DNA of 64,000 nt, taken from positions 434,001 to 498,000 of the forward strand of contig CACSKA010000003.1 in assembly GCA_902706205.1 (NCBI GenBank). The letters are read 5' to 3'. The notes beneath the pieces are model-generated. The model was not told the origin of the DNA. It was given only the letters and a program-made list of their open reading frames with translations, and searched no databases. The position numbers and the translations under genes are program-made. Source of the DNA: Chryseobacterium sp. 18061. GTDB lineage: Bacteria; Pseudomonadota; Gammaproteobacteria; Enterobacterales; Enterobacteriaceae. Positions within the stretch are counted from its first letter, which is position 1; every line of letters begins with the position of its first letter. Below, in pieces: positions 56,277 through 64,000 of this stretch.

Positions 56277-56375
56277 TGAGGCAAATAAGGCATGGACGCG
56301 CCGAATTGCTGAATAATCAAAACACAAATCTATCCATGCAAGCATTTACCGCCACACCGTTGGCGGTTTTTTTTG
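56277..56375 (+). ncRNA. mgrR: Probable sRNA MgrR
   Basis: Placed by context: E. coli MgrR (about 98 nt, PhoPQ-induced, Hfq-dependent, targets eptB) is encoded opposite and beside mgtS. Here a perfect terminator (ACCGCCA-CACCGT-TGGCGGT then eight T, 56348-56375) ends a plus-strand transcript; counting back about 98 bases gives a start near 56277, just after the PhoP-like box. The interval holds a closing stem GCATGGA/TCCATGC (290-296/333-339) around an unpaired A-rich region suited to target pairing. Confidence 0.5.
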
Positions 56376-56409
56376 TCTTTAACATCTCGCTGCCTGGCTG
56401 AATGCCAAC

Positions 56410-56442
56410 AAAAAGCCCCTTGTGCGAAAAGCGACAAGGGGC
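56410..56442 (-). terminator. Rho-independent terminator of mgtS
   Basis: Minus strand GCCCCTTGT...ACAAGGGGC, 9-bp perfect stem with a 10-base loop, then TTTTT. Begins 28 bases beyond the mgtS stop. Confidence 0.9.
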
Positions 56443-56470
56443 CATTAAAACTCGGGACTGTCAGTGTTCA

Positions 56471-56566
56471 TTAGTCATCCCATTTATGGCTGAAATACGC
56501 AGCAAGAAAACCGGCGAATACGATGGTTCCCAAAACTGCCATGAAGACATGCATATTTCCCAGCAT
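56471..56566 (-). CDS. mgtS: Small membrane protein MgtS
   Basis: 31 aa: MLGNMHVFMAVLGTIVFAGF then LAAYFSHKWDD, matching E. coli MgtS (YneM) at nearly every position. Perfect RBS GGAGG before ATG. Inner-membrane protein induced by PhoPQ at low magnesium; stabilises the Mg2+ importer MgtA and affects PitA in E. coli. Followed by its own terminator. Confidence 0.93.
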   Translation of the reverse strand: MLGNMHVFMAVLGTIVFAGFLAAYFSHKWDD

Positions 56567-56677
56567 GATTAACCTCCTTTATGTTAAAAGCGTACGATAA
56601 TTCCCTCACTTACCTCAATTAGCCGCGATGAACAGAGAATACCGGAGTCAATCTAAACGAATCGTTAATTATGTGAA

Positions 56678-57670
56678 TTATTTAGCCACTTGCGTAAATT
56701 TTTTGCGGAATGCTTGTGGGCTGATGGCGAAACGTTGCTGAAAATGATGGCGCAGAGCGCTGGTGGTGCCAAAGCCGTTATTGGTGGCGATATGTTCAAT
56801 GCTGAGTCGGCTGTCGGTTAAGGCCTGTTGCACGCGTTGTAGCCGTTCATTGAGCAACCAACGAGTGGGCGTCACCCCCGTGGCTTCCTGAAAACGTCGC
56901 AGTAATGTGCGCGGACTCATCCCGACGCGCTGGGCCAGCGATTCCAGAGTATGCGGTTCGGTAAGATGTACGTGAAGCCAGTCAAACAGCTGCCCGAGTC
57001 GTTCGCTCTCCCGGCTGCGTGCTACCGGGCGCTCGAGTTGCTGGGTCTGGCTGCCGTCGCGATGCGGCTGGACGACTAATCGCCGCGCAACGCTGTTGGC
57101 GGCATCAAGCCCAAAATCACGGCGCACTACATGCAGGCATAAATCGATTCCCGCCGCACTGCCCGCCGAGGTCATAAGCCCATCGTCGCCGACGTACAGT
57201 ACATTTTCCATCACCTGAATGGCGGGAAAACGCCGCTGCAGTTCATCGGTATAACGCCAGTGGGTGGTGGCTTGATGCCCGTTCAGCAGGCCGCTGGCCG
57301 CGAGGACAAATACCCCTGAACAAATCGACATTAGCCGACAGCCACGCTGATGTGCCAGGCGCAATGCCTCACATAATGCCTGCGGCACCGGTGCGTCCGC
57401 GCCGCGCCAGCCGGGGATCACGATGGTATCCGCCTGTTCCAGAAGCTCAAAGCCGCCATCGGCCACAATGCGGATCCCTCCCGTCGCGCGTAGTTCGCCG
57501 TCGTCCACCGAAGACACCGCAAAGCGATACCAGTTATCGCCCAGCTCCGGGCGTGGCAGACCAAAAATTTCGACAGCGACGCCAAATTCAAAAGTGCACA
57601 GGCCGTCGTAGGCGATGGCCACCACCAGCGGGCGGGATGCGGTTGTCATTATCCTGGCGATTTCTGTCAT
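56678..57670 (-). CDS. ftrA: AraC-family regulator FtrA (DJ-1/PfpI domain)
   Basis: 330 aa; ATG 57649 (MTTASRPLV) is an alternative start. N-terminal DJ-1/PfpI-like domain (about 10-190) with the nucleophile-elbow-like SICSGVFVLA near 115, and a C-terminal AraC pair of HTHs (TLESLAQRVGMSPRTLLRRF near 245; SIEHIATNNGFGTTSALRHHF near 293, in part). GlxA/FtrA subgroup. Divergent from a rhodanese gene, which it probably controls. Confidence 0.9.
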   Translation of the reverse strand: MTEIARIMTTASRPLVVAIAYDGLCTFEFGVAVEIFGLPRPELGDNWYRFAVSSVDDGELRATGGIRIVADGGFELLEQADTIVIPGWRGADAPVPQALCEALRLAHQRGCRLMSICSGVFVLAASGLLNGHQATTHWRYTDELQRRFPAIQVMENVLYVGDDGLMTSAGSAAGIDLCLHVVRRDFGLDAANSVARRLVVQPHRDGSQTQQLERPVARSRESERLGQLFDWLHVHLTEPHTLESLAQRVGMSPRTLLRRFQEATGVTPTRWLLNERLQRVQQALTDSRLSIEHIATNNGFGTTSALRHHFQQRFAISPQAFRKKFTQVAK

Positions 57671-57751
57671 CTCGGCGTGCGGTGCGAGTCCTGAATTTTT
57701 GATGAGATAAGAGGTAACACGACACCGTCAACACAACAAGAAGGAAATGCC

Positions 57752-58147
57752 ATGAGTTATGTCACTGAGATCCCGGCTGCGAGCCCGCAGGACGCCATTG
57801 CCCATTTTCAGTGCCGTCTGAGCGTGGAAACTGACTGCGATGATGTGCATGCGGCAACAAAAAGCGGAGAGGTGGATTTTGTTCTGCTGCACGTTGTCGG
57901 TTCGCCAGCGGCGTTCGCCCGCCGCCATTTGCCCGGCGCGCTGCATCTTCCGCATCGTTATCTTACCGAAGCGCGGTTGTGCGAGTGGCCCCTGGAAACG
58001 CTGTTCGTGGTCTATTGCGCAGGGCCGCACTGCAACGGTGCAGACAGGGCGGCGCTGAAGCTCGCTCAGCTTGGCCGTCCCGTGAAAATCATGATTGGCG
58101 GCCTTACCGGTTGGGCAGATGAAGGCCTGGAATTTGCCTCAACATGA
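57752..58147 (+). CDS. Rhodanese-like sulfurtransferase
   Basis: 131 aa, single rhodanese domain. The active-site loop YCAGPHCNGADRAA near residues 89-102 supplies the persulfide cysteine; HLPGALHLPHR near 68 is family-typical. RBS AAGGA before ATG. Paired with ftrA across an 81-base gap. Substrate unknown; cytoplasmic. Confidence 0.88.
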   Translation: MSYVTEIPAASPQDAIAHFQCRLSVETDCDDVHAATKSGEVDFVLLHVVGSPAAFARRHLPGALHLPHRYLTEARLCEWPLETLFVVYCAGPHCNGADRAALKLAQLGRPVKIMIGGLTGWADEGLEFAST

Positions 58148-58209
58148 ATTTTTTTCACGGGTGATGAATTTATCTCGTTTGCCTGCGCTTCTCCCGCATG
58201 GCAAGTTGA

Positions 58210-58233
58210 AGACATATAGCCATCCAGAAGTCT
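58210..58233 (+). promoter_or_regulatory. Candidate MetJ operator
   Basis: Three adjoining 8-base units AGACATAT, AGCCATCC, AGAAGTCT match the met-box AGACGTCT at 6, 5 and 7 of 8 positions. Lies 61-84 bases before the MetE-like start codon. Tandem 8-bp spacing is what MetJ dimers need. Confidence 0.6.
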
Positions 58234-58293
58234 GAATATCGATTTCGCAATTATCACGTCAGGCAATCAATTGCCTGACGACGAGGAGAGACC

Positions 58294-59397
58294 ATGCCAC
58301 TTCACACCGCTCCATACCGCGCCGACATCGTCGGCAGTTTTTTACGTCCGGACAGCATTAAACACGCCCGCCAGCAGTTTGCTGAAGGTGCTATCGACGC
58401 GCAGACGCTGCGTGCGGTAGAAGATGAAGCGATTCTCCACGTGGTTCAGCACCAGTGTGACTGCGGCCTGAACGTGGTGACCGACGGTGAGTTTCGCCGT
58501 GCATGGTGGCACTTTGACTTCTTCGACGGCTTACAGGGCGTTGAGCGTTACGATTCTGACAAAGGTATTCAGTTTAACGGTGTGCAAACCAAAGCCCACG
58601 GCGTACGGGTGACGGGCAAGCTCGGTTTCGGTTCGCACCCGATGCTTGATGATTTCCGCTATCTGAAAAGCATCAGTGGCGACGCACAGCCAAAAATGAC
58701 CATTCCAAGCCCGAGCGTGCTGCATTTCCGCGGCGGCCGCAAAGATATTGATGCCACGGTTTATCCCGATTTGGCTGAATACTTTGACGATTTAGCCACC
58801 ACCTGGCGCGACGCAATCCGCGCATTTTATGACGCAGGCTGCCGCTATTTACAGCTCGATGATACCGTCTGGGCATATCTCTGTTCTGATGAACAGCGCC
58901 AGCAGGTACGTGAGCGGGGTGACGATCCGGACGAGCTGGCTAAAACCTACGCCCGGGTGTTGAACAACGCGCTGGAAGGTAAGCCGGACGATTTAACTAT
59001 CGGACTGCACGTGTGTCGTGGAAATTTCCGCTCAACGTGGATTTCCTCTGGCGGCTACGAGCCGGTGGCGGAAGTCCTGTTCGGCAGCGTTAACGTCGAC
59101 GCATTCTTCCTCGAATACGATAACGACCGTTCCGGTGACTTTGCGCCGCTGCGCTTTGTGCGTCCGGGCCATCAGCAGGTGGTTCTGGGTCTGATCACCA
59201 CTAAAAACGGTGAGCTGGAAAACCCAGAAGGCGTGAAAGCGCGTCTGGCAGAAGCGGCGCAATACGTTGCAAAAGAGCAGGTTTGCCTTAGCCCGCAGTG
59301 CGGTTTTGCCTCTACCGAAGAGGGCAACAGCCTGACCGAAGCCCAACAGTGGCAGAAGGTTCGTCTGGTGACCGAAATTGCCGCCGACGTCTGGTAA
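58294..59397 (+). CDS. Cobalamin-independent methionine synthase II-type methyltransferase (MetE C-terminal family)
   Basis: 367 aa, about the size of the MetE catalytic domain alone (YxjG/YxjH type). Zinc ligands: LHVCRGNF (His/Cys near 237) and LSPQCGFAS (Cys near 333); core DGEFRRAWWHFDFFDGL near 63 and YLQLDDTVW near 187. Probably transfers a methyl group to homocysteine or a related thiol, from a donor other than polyglutamyl-folate. GAGGAGAG precedes ATG. The met-box upstream fits a role in methionine supply. Confidence 0.88.
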   Translation: MPLHTAPYRADIVGSFLRPDSIKHARQQFAEGAIDAQTLRAVEDEAILHVVQHQCDCGLNVVTDGEFRRAWWHFDFFDGLQGVERYDSDKGIQFNGVQTKAHGVRVTGKLGFGSHPMLDDFRYLKSISGDAQPKMTIPSPSVLHFRGGRKDIDATVYPDLAEYFDDLATTWRDAIRAFYDAGCRYLQLDDTVWAYLCSDEQRQQVRERGDDPDELAKTYARVLNNALEGKPDDLTIGLHVCRGNFRSTWISSGGYEPVAEVLFGSVNVDAFFLEYDNDRSGDFAPLRFVRPGHQQVVLGLITTKNGELENPEGVKARLAEAAQYVAKEQVCLSPQCGFASTEEGNSLTEAQQWQKVRLVTEIAADVW

Positions 59398-59410
59398 GCA
59401 TTAACTGACA

Positions 59411-59445
59411 GGGCAGCACTGCACCGCAATGGCGCAATGCTGCCC
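59411..59445. promoter_or_regulatory. NtrC site within a 35-bp palindrome upstream of urtA
   Basis: TGCACC-GCAAT-GGCGCA (59420-59436) matches the NtrC consensus TGCACC-N5-GGTGCA at 11 of 12 positions, about 115 bases before the -24/-12 promoter. It is flanked by GGGCAGCA/TGCTGCCC (59411-59418, 59438-59445), which also makes a stable hairpin in the 3' end of the upstream gene's transcript. Confidence 0.65.
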
Positions 59446-59524
59446 CTGAATCGGACGTTCCATCCTGCAACGAAAGTTGTAATTCCCCAGTCCACCCGCC
59501 TGTGTTTGGTGCTTTTTCCCATGT

Positions 59525-59540
59525 TGGCATCTTTCTTGCC
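59525..59540 (+). promoter_or_regulatory. Sigma-54 promoter of urtABCD
   Basis: TGGCAT-CTTTC-TTGCC: GG and GC correctly spaced; differs from TGGCAC-N5-TTGCA at two less critical positions. Predicted start near 59551, about 52 bases before the urtA ATG. Confidence 0.7.
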
Positions 59541-59602
59541 TGTCTCCTGACGACTACACCGATGTTTTTAATCCTTGTTGCTGTCTCTTTCAGGAGTGAA
59601 TC

Positions 59603-60874
59603 ATGCGCCGTCGAACTTTGCTTAAAGCTTTTGCTCTCTCTGCCTCCACGCTTGCTCTTGGTTTTAGCGTCAGCGTGTATGCCGCTGACACCATCAAAGT
59701 GGGGATTATGCATTCGCTGTCCGGAACGATGGCGATTTCCGAAACGCCGTTGAAGGACGTAGCGTTGATGACCATCGACGAGATCAACGCCAAGGGTGGC
59801 GTACTCGGCAAAAAGCTTGAACCGGTGGTGGTTGACCCGGCGTCAAACTGGCCGCTGTTTGCTGAAAAGGCGCGCCAGCTGCTGACTCAGGACAACGTGG
59901 CGGCGGTGTTCGGCTGCTGGACCTCGGTTTCGCGAAAATCGGTGCTGCCGGTGTTTGAGGAGCTGAACGGACTGCTGTTCTATCCGGTGCAATATGAAGG
60001 CGAAGAAATGTCGCCAAACGTGTTCTACACCGGGGCTGCGCCGAATCAGCAGGCTATCCCAGCGGTGGAATATCTGATGAGTGAAGACGGTGGAGAGGCC
60101 AAACGCTTCTTCCTGCTCGGCACCGACTACGTCTATCCGCGCACCACCAACAAAATTCTGCGCGCGTTCCTGCACTCGAAAGGCGTGCAGGATAAAGACA
60201 TCGAAGAGGTCTATACCCCGTTTGGCTACAGCGATTACCAGACCATCGTTGCCAATATCAAAAAATTCTCCGCGGGTGGGAAAACGGCGGTGGTGTCAAC
60301 CATCAACGGCGATTCCAACGTCCCGTTCTACAAAGAGCTGGCTAACCAGGGCGTGAAAGCGACCGACGTACCGGTGGTGGCGTTCTCGGTCGGCGAAGAA
60401 GAACTGCGCGGGATAGATACCAAACCGCTGGTCGGCAATCTCGCGGCATGGAACTACTTCGAATCCGTCGATAACCCGACTAACCAGAGCTTCGTCGCAG
60501 ATTACCGCGCGTATGCCAAAGCCCACAACCTGCCGAATGCGGGCACGGTGGTAACCAACGATCCAATGGAAGCGACCTACGTCGGCATTCATATGTGGGC
60601 GCAGGCGGTGGAAAAAGCGGGCACCACCGATGTGGACAAAGTCCGTGCGGCAATGGCCGGTCAAACCTTCAAAGCGCCGTCGGGCTTTACGCTGACGATG
60701 GATGCCACCAACCATCATCTGCATAAGCCGGTAATGATTGGCGAAATCGAAAGCAACGGCCAGTTTAACGTGGTCTGGCAGACCGATAAGCCGGTGCGCG
60801 CGCAACCATGGAGCCCATACATTCCAGGGAACGACAAGAAGCCGGATCAGCCAATGAAAATGGCCAGCAACTGA
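59603..60874 (+). CDS. urtA: Urea ABC importer, periplasmic binding protein UrtA
   Basis: 423 aa. Leader MRRRTLLKAFALSASTLALG ending VYA, possibly Tat-like because of the RRR. Leu/Ile/Val-type periplasmic fold with the UrtA-specific IKVGIMHSLSGTMAISE near residue 30, FGCWTSVSRKSVLP near 110 and FYPVQYEGEE near 130. Binds urea under nitrogen limitation. RBS AGGAG before ATG. First gene of urtABCD. Confidence 0.95.
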   Translation: MRRRTLLKAFALSASTLALGFSVSVYAADTIKVGIMHSLSGTMAISETPLKDVALMTIDEINAKGGVLGKKLEPVVVDPASNWPLFAEKARQLLTQDNVAAVFGCWTSVSRKSVLPVFEELNGLLFYPVQYEGEEMSPNVFYTGAAPNQQAIPAVEYLMSEDGGEAKRFFLLGTDYVYPRTTNKILRAFLHSKGVQDKDIEEVYTPFGYSDYQTIVANIKKFSAGGKTAVVSTINGDSNVPFYKELANQGVKATDVPVVAFSVGEEELRGIDTKPLVGNLAAWNYFESVDNPTNQSFVADYRAYAKAHNLPNAGTVVTNDPMEATYVGIHMWAQAVEKAGTTDVDKVRAAMAGQTFKAPSGFTLTMDATNHHLHKPVMIGEIESNGQFNVVWQTDKPVRAQPWSPYIPGNDKKPDQPMKMASN

Positions 60875-60884
60875 GTGGCATTTT

Positions 60885-60932
60885 CCCTCTCACCCTGACC
60901 CTCACCCTCAAGGGAGAGGGCTGGGGAGGGAG
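60885..60932. repeat. Short CCCT/GGGA palindromic repeat
   Basis: CCCTCTC (60885-60891) pairs with GAGAGGG (60914-60920), between CACCCTGACCCTCACCCTC and GGCTGGGGAGGG. A common enterobacterial intergenic repeat type. Lies in the 95-base urtA-urtB gap and may stabilise the urtA mRNA, giving more binding protein than permease. Confidence 0.65.
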
Positions 60933-60969
60933 AATCAGACCGCACGGTATTCACAAAAAGGAGTCTTTC

Positions 60970-62535
60970 ATGAAACCAGTACGCTGGCTGCTGTTTGTAG
61001 CCTCGCTGTTGCCGTGTTTCGCTCACGCAGGAGACGCGGATGATTTTGTGGCCGCCAACCGCAGCCAGCAGTCGGCCATGCTTGAAAAGTGGGCGGCCGA
61101 TCCACAGCCGCAGCGTCTGCCGCTGTTACAGGCGCTCAGCGCCGAGAGCCTACGAAGTGACGCTGCGCATCATGCATTTAGCGTTGAAAGTGGCAAGCCG
61201 CTAGCCCTGGACGCCAGCGGCCAGCCGCAAGGCGACCTCAAACCCGTTCGTCTGACCAACCGTCTGCGCAATCTGGTGGCCGGCGCACTCGCCACGCATC
61301 AACTTGTAAGTGACAACGTCACGCAAAGGCTTGCCGCAGCGAAAACCCTGCAACGTGATGCCGGGACGGACGTGGTCCCGATGCTGGAAAAACGCCTGAA
61401 GGTGGAAACCGACGATCGCGTGAAGCAGCAAGTGGCACTTGCGTTGGCTAATTTACAGCTCAGCAGCCCGGATGCCGCCGTGCGCAAACAGGCGATGACC
61501 CTGCTCGGGCATTCGTCCGATCCGGAAACGCAGGCGCGACTGCAACCGTATACCGATGCCCAACATGAACCCGACGCCACGGTGCGCGCCGCCGCGGCGG
61601 AAAGCCTGAAGCAGATCCAGCAGCGTTTGTTCTGGGGCGATATTCTCGGGCAGGCGTTTATGGGCATTTCGCTCGGCTCGATCCTGCTGCTTGCGGCGCT
61701 GGGGCTGGCGATCACCTACGGCCTGCTCGGCGTGATTAACATGGCACACGGCGAAATGCTGATGCTCGGCGCGTACAGCACCTGGCTGGTGCAACAGGCG
61801 CTCAGCCAGTTTGCGCCGCAGTGGCTGGCATTTTATCCGCTGCTGGCGCTGCCGGTGGCGTTTTGCATCACCGGCGGGATTGGCATGTTGCTGGAGCGGA
61901 TGATTATTCGGCATCTGTACGGTCGCCCGCTGGAAACGCTGTTGGCGACCTGGGGCATCAGCCTGATGCTTATCCAGCTGGTGCGGATGCTGTTTGGCCC
62001 GCAGAACCTCGAAGTTTCAAACCCGGCCTGGCTGTCGGGTGGCATTCAGGCGCTGCCGAATCTCATTCTGCCGTGGAACCGCATTGTGGTGATCGGCTTC
62101 GTGATGCTGGTGCTGTTTTTCACCTGGCTCATCCTCAATAAAACGCGGCTCGGTTTGCGCGTGCGGGCGGTAACGCAAAACCGTGCGATGGCGGCCTGCT
62201 GCGGCGTACCAACCGGACGCGTGGATATGCTGGCATTTGGCCTCGGTTCCGGGATTGCCGGGCTTGGCGGCGTGGCGTTGTCTCAGCTGGGTAACGTCGG
62301 GCCGGAACTCGGTCAAGGCTACATTATTGATTCGTTCCTGGTGGTGGTGCTCGGCGGTGTCGGCCAGCTGGCAGGCAGCGTGGCAGCGGCATTTGGCCTG
62401 GGGATCTTCAACAAAATTCTGGAGCCGCAAATGGGCGCTGTGCTCGGCAAAATTCTGATTCTGGTGCTGATCATTCTGTTTATTCAGAAGCGTCCTCAGG
62501 GGCTGTTTGCGCTGAAAGGGAGGGTCATTGACTGA
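60970..62535 (+). CDS. urtB: Urea ABC importer permease UrtB
   Basis: 521 aa from ATG 60970 (AAGGAG before). Signal-like start MKPVRWLLFVASLLPCFAHA, a soluble helical extension of about 200 residues rich in Q, A and R, then a LivH-type permease with eight or so helices (VINMAHGEMLMLGAYSTW near 258; LGNVGPELGQGYIIDSFLVV near 442). The long N-terminal extension is usual in UrtB. Overlaps urtC by one base. Confidence 0.94.
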   Translation: MKPVRWLLFVASLLPCFAHAGDADDFVAANRSQQSAMLEKWAADPQPQRLPLLQALSAESLRSDAAHHAFSVESGKPLALDASGQPQGDLKPVRLTNRLRNLVAGALATHQLVSDNVTQRLAAAKTLQRDAGTDVVPMLEKRLKVETDDRVKQQVALALANLQLSSPDAAVRKQAMTLLGHSSDPETQARLQPYTDAQHEPDATVRAAAAESLKQIQQRLFWGDILGQAFMGISLGSILLLAALGLAITYGLLGVINMAHGEMLMLGAYSTWLVQQALSQFAPQWLAFYPLLALPVAFCITGGIGMLLERMIIRHLYGRPLETLLATWGISLMLIQLVRMLFGPQNLEVSNPAWLSGGIQALPNLILPWNRIVVIGFVMLVLFFTWLILNKTRLGLRVRAVTQNRAMAACCGVPTGRVDMLAFGLGSGIAGLGGVALSQLGNVGPELGQGYIIDSFLVVVLGGVGQLAGSVAAAFGLGIFNKILEPQMGAVLGKILILVLIILFIQKRPQGLFALKGRVID

Positions 62536-63608
62536 TGAGCCAGCCATTAACCTTAACACTTGCCCGTCGGGCGCCGCGCCCGCTGCGCTGGATTGGCGGC
62601 CTGGCGGTACTGGTGCTGTTGAGTATGCCGTTTCTGGCGCTGCTGCCGGCCACCCATCCGCTAGCCATTTCGACCTGGACCCTGACGCTGGTCGGCAAAA
62701 TTCTCTGTTACGCGGTCGTGGCGGTAGCGCTTGATTTGGTCTGGGGCTACGCCGGAATGTTGTCGCTGGGGCACGGGCTGTTCTTTGCCCTCGGCGGCTA
62801 TGCGATGGGTATGTACCTGATGCGTCAGGCTGCGGGCGACGGACTCCCGGCGTTTATGTCCTTTTTATCGTGGAACGAGCTGCCGTGGTTCTGGTGGGGT
62901 ACGCAACATTTTGCGTGGGCGATGCTGCTGGTGATGCTGGTGCCGGGTCTGCTGGCGCTGGTGTTCGGCTGGTTTGCCTTCCGCTCCAAAATCAAAGGGG
63001 TGTATTTCTCGATAATGACTCAGGCGCTGACTTACGCCGGGATGCTGCTGTTCTTTCGCAACGAAACCGGTTTTGGCGGCAACAACGGTTTTACCGGCTT
63101 CACCACTATTCTCGGTTTTCCGGTGAGCGCCACCGGCACGCGCGCCGCGCTGTTTCTGGCGACGGTCCTGTTGCTTCTTGCCACGCTGGCAGTGGGCTTC
63201 GCACTGGCACGCAGCAAATTTGGCCGCGTTCTGACGGCGGTACGCGATGCGGAAAACAGGCTGATGTTCTGCGGCTACGATCCGCGCGGTTTCAAACTGC
63301 TGGTGTGGACGCTTTCCGCCGTGCTGTGCGGCCTGGCGGGGGCGCTGTATGTGCCGCAGGTGGGCATTATTAACCCGGGTGAAATGTCGCCGACCAACTC
63401 GATTGAAGCGGCGATTTGGGTCGCACTCGGCGGGCGCGGCACATTGATTGGGCCAATCCTCGGCGCTGGGCTTGTCAACGGGGCGAAAAGCCTGTTTACG
63501 GTGGCAATGCCGGAATACTGGCAGCTATTTCTTGGCCTGATTTTCATCGTGGTGACGCTGTTCCTGCCGCGAGGCGTGATTGGCCTGCTGCGCAAAGGAG
63601 ACAAATAA
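62535..63608 (+). CDS. urtC: Urea ABC importer permease UrtC
   Basis: 357 aa LivM-type permease with about ten helices: DLVWGYAGMLSLGHGLFFALGGY near 70, NGFTGFTTILGF near 182, and VALGGRGTLIGPILGAG near 296. Partner of UrtB. Start and stop overlap its neighbours by one base each (TGATG, TAATG). Confidence 0.95.
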   Translation: MSQPLTLTLARRAPRPLRWIGGLAVLVLLSMPFLALLPATHPLAISTWTLTLVGKILCYAVVAVALDLVWGYAGMLSLGHGLFFALGGYAMGMYLMRQAAGDGLPAFMSFLSWNELPWFWWGTQHFAWAMLLVMLVPGLLALVFGWFAFRSKIKGVYFSIMTQALTYAGMLLFFRNETGFGGNNGFTGFTTILGFPVSATGTRAALFLATVLLLLATLAVGFALARSKFGRVLTAVRDAENRLMFCGYDPRGFKLLVWTLSAVLCGLAGALYVPQVGIINPGEMSPTNSIEAAIWVALGGRGTLIGPILGAGLVNGAKSLFTVAMPEYWQLFLGLIFIVVTLFLPRGVIGLLRKGDK

Positions 63609-64000
63609 TGCAACCCGATGACGGACTTTTTACCCGGCAACTGCCCGGGGATCGCTTTCGCGAACAAACGGATCCCGTTTTGCAGCTCGAGAACATCAAC
63701 GTCAATTTCGACGGTTTCCAGGCATTAACCAATTTGTCGCTGCAAATTGGCGTGGGTGAATTGCGTTGCGTGATTGGCCCCAACGGCGCGGGAAAAACCA
63801 CGCTGATGGACGTGATCACCGGCAAAACCCGGCCACAAAGCGGCAGGGCGATTTACGATCAATCGATAGATTTAACCACGCTGGATTCAATTGCCATTGC
63901 CCGCCAGGGCATCGGGCGTAAATTCCAGAAGCAGACGGTGTTTGAAGCGCTGAGCGTGGCGGAAAACCTTGAGCTGTCGATGAAGGGCGATAAATCGGTG
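63608..64000 (+). CDS. urtD: Urea ABC importer ATPase UrtD, C-terminus outside window
   Basis: Partial: 131 codons are present. LivG-type ATPase with Walker A GPNGAGKTT near residue 58 and Q-loop region GRKFQKQTVFEALSV near 103. Continues past 64000; a second ATPase, UrtE, usually follows. Confidence 0.93.
   Translation, partial: MQPDDGLFTRQLPGDRFREQTDPVLQLENINVNFDGFQALTNLSLQIGVGELRCVIGPNGAGKTTLMDVITGKTRPQSGRAIYDQSIDLTTLDSIAIARQGIGRKFQKQTVFEALSVAENLELSMKGDKSV

Noticed and set aside
56600..56677. mgrR placed divergently upstream of mgtS
   Set aside because: The space before ftrA is under 100 bases, lacks a terminator, and shows no PhoP repeat; the convergent plus-strand site at 56277-56375 fits better.
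59474..59490. TGCAAC-GAAA-GTTGTA as a second NtrC site before urtA
   Set aside because: Spacer is 4 rather than 5 bases and both arms deviate from TGCACC/GGTGCA; the site at 59420 is far better.

Overview
The window is chromosomal DNA of an enteric bacterium (Enterobacteriaceae, in the Enterobacter/Klebsiella/Citrobacter/Salmonella neighbourhood; the genus cannot be fixed by eye). Most proteins are close relatives of E. coli K-12 ones (YajD, YaiL, YmjA, TqsA, MdtJI, YdgD, Asr, YnfM, YnfL, Mlc, YnfK, ClcB, DmsD, YnfE, YnfD, YnfC, SpeG, YnfB, RspAB, YdfJ, YdfI, YdfH, YdfG, Dcp, MgtS). Blocks absent from K-12 sit between them: malonate decarboxylase, OsmU, guanine deaminase/xanthine dehydrogenase and the urea transporter. 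No rRNA, tRNA, CRISPR array, prophage or insertion sequence was seen.

Layout. 1-6933: malonate decarboxylase operon mdcABCDEFGH on the minus strand (mdcH cut by the window edge), with a divergent MFS gene at 7345. 8827-14243: conserved genes yajD, a hydrolase, an RluA-type synthase, yaiL, ymjA, tqsA and the spermidine exporter mdtJI. 14349-20169: a CHASE4-like/GGDEF/EAL protein, ydgD, the unlisted small gene ydgU, acid-shock gene asr with an RstA box, and an M32 carboxypeptidase. 20419-26100: ynfM/ynfL, mlc, bioD2 (ynfK) and clcB. 26203-29643: osmVWXY osmoprotectant ABC importer. 29955-35641: dmsD, an orphan ynfE, ynfD, ynfC, speG, ynfB. 35901-46948: a sugar-acid cluster (ACS transporter, rspA, rspB, ydfJ, GPH transporter, ydfI, regulator rspR, ydfG) sharing a short repeated box, interrupted by an AT-rich gene of unknown origin at 44498-45256. 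47347-53206: guaD-xdhABC with a sigma-54 promoter and NtrC-like sites. 53239-58147: dcp, a 17-codon ORF, a secreted hypothetical, a probable MgrR sRNA, mgtS, ftrA and a rhodanese. 58294-64000: a MetE-like methyltransferase behind a MetJ-like operator, then urtABCD (urtD cut by the edge) behind a second sigma-54/NtrC promoter.

Two themes link the accessory genes. The right third is organised for nitrogen scavenging: guanine to xanthine to urate, and urea uptake, both with -24/-12 promoters and NtrC-like sites. The centre is a hexonate/mannonate catabolic regulon with three transporters from three different MFS families. The strongest leads are the AT-rich orphan gene, a structured small-transcript locus at 11845-12124 with a hydrophobic 29-residue ORF and its own terminator, the candidate leader control upstream of mdtJI, the repeated RspR-type box, and several genes below 35 codons.
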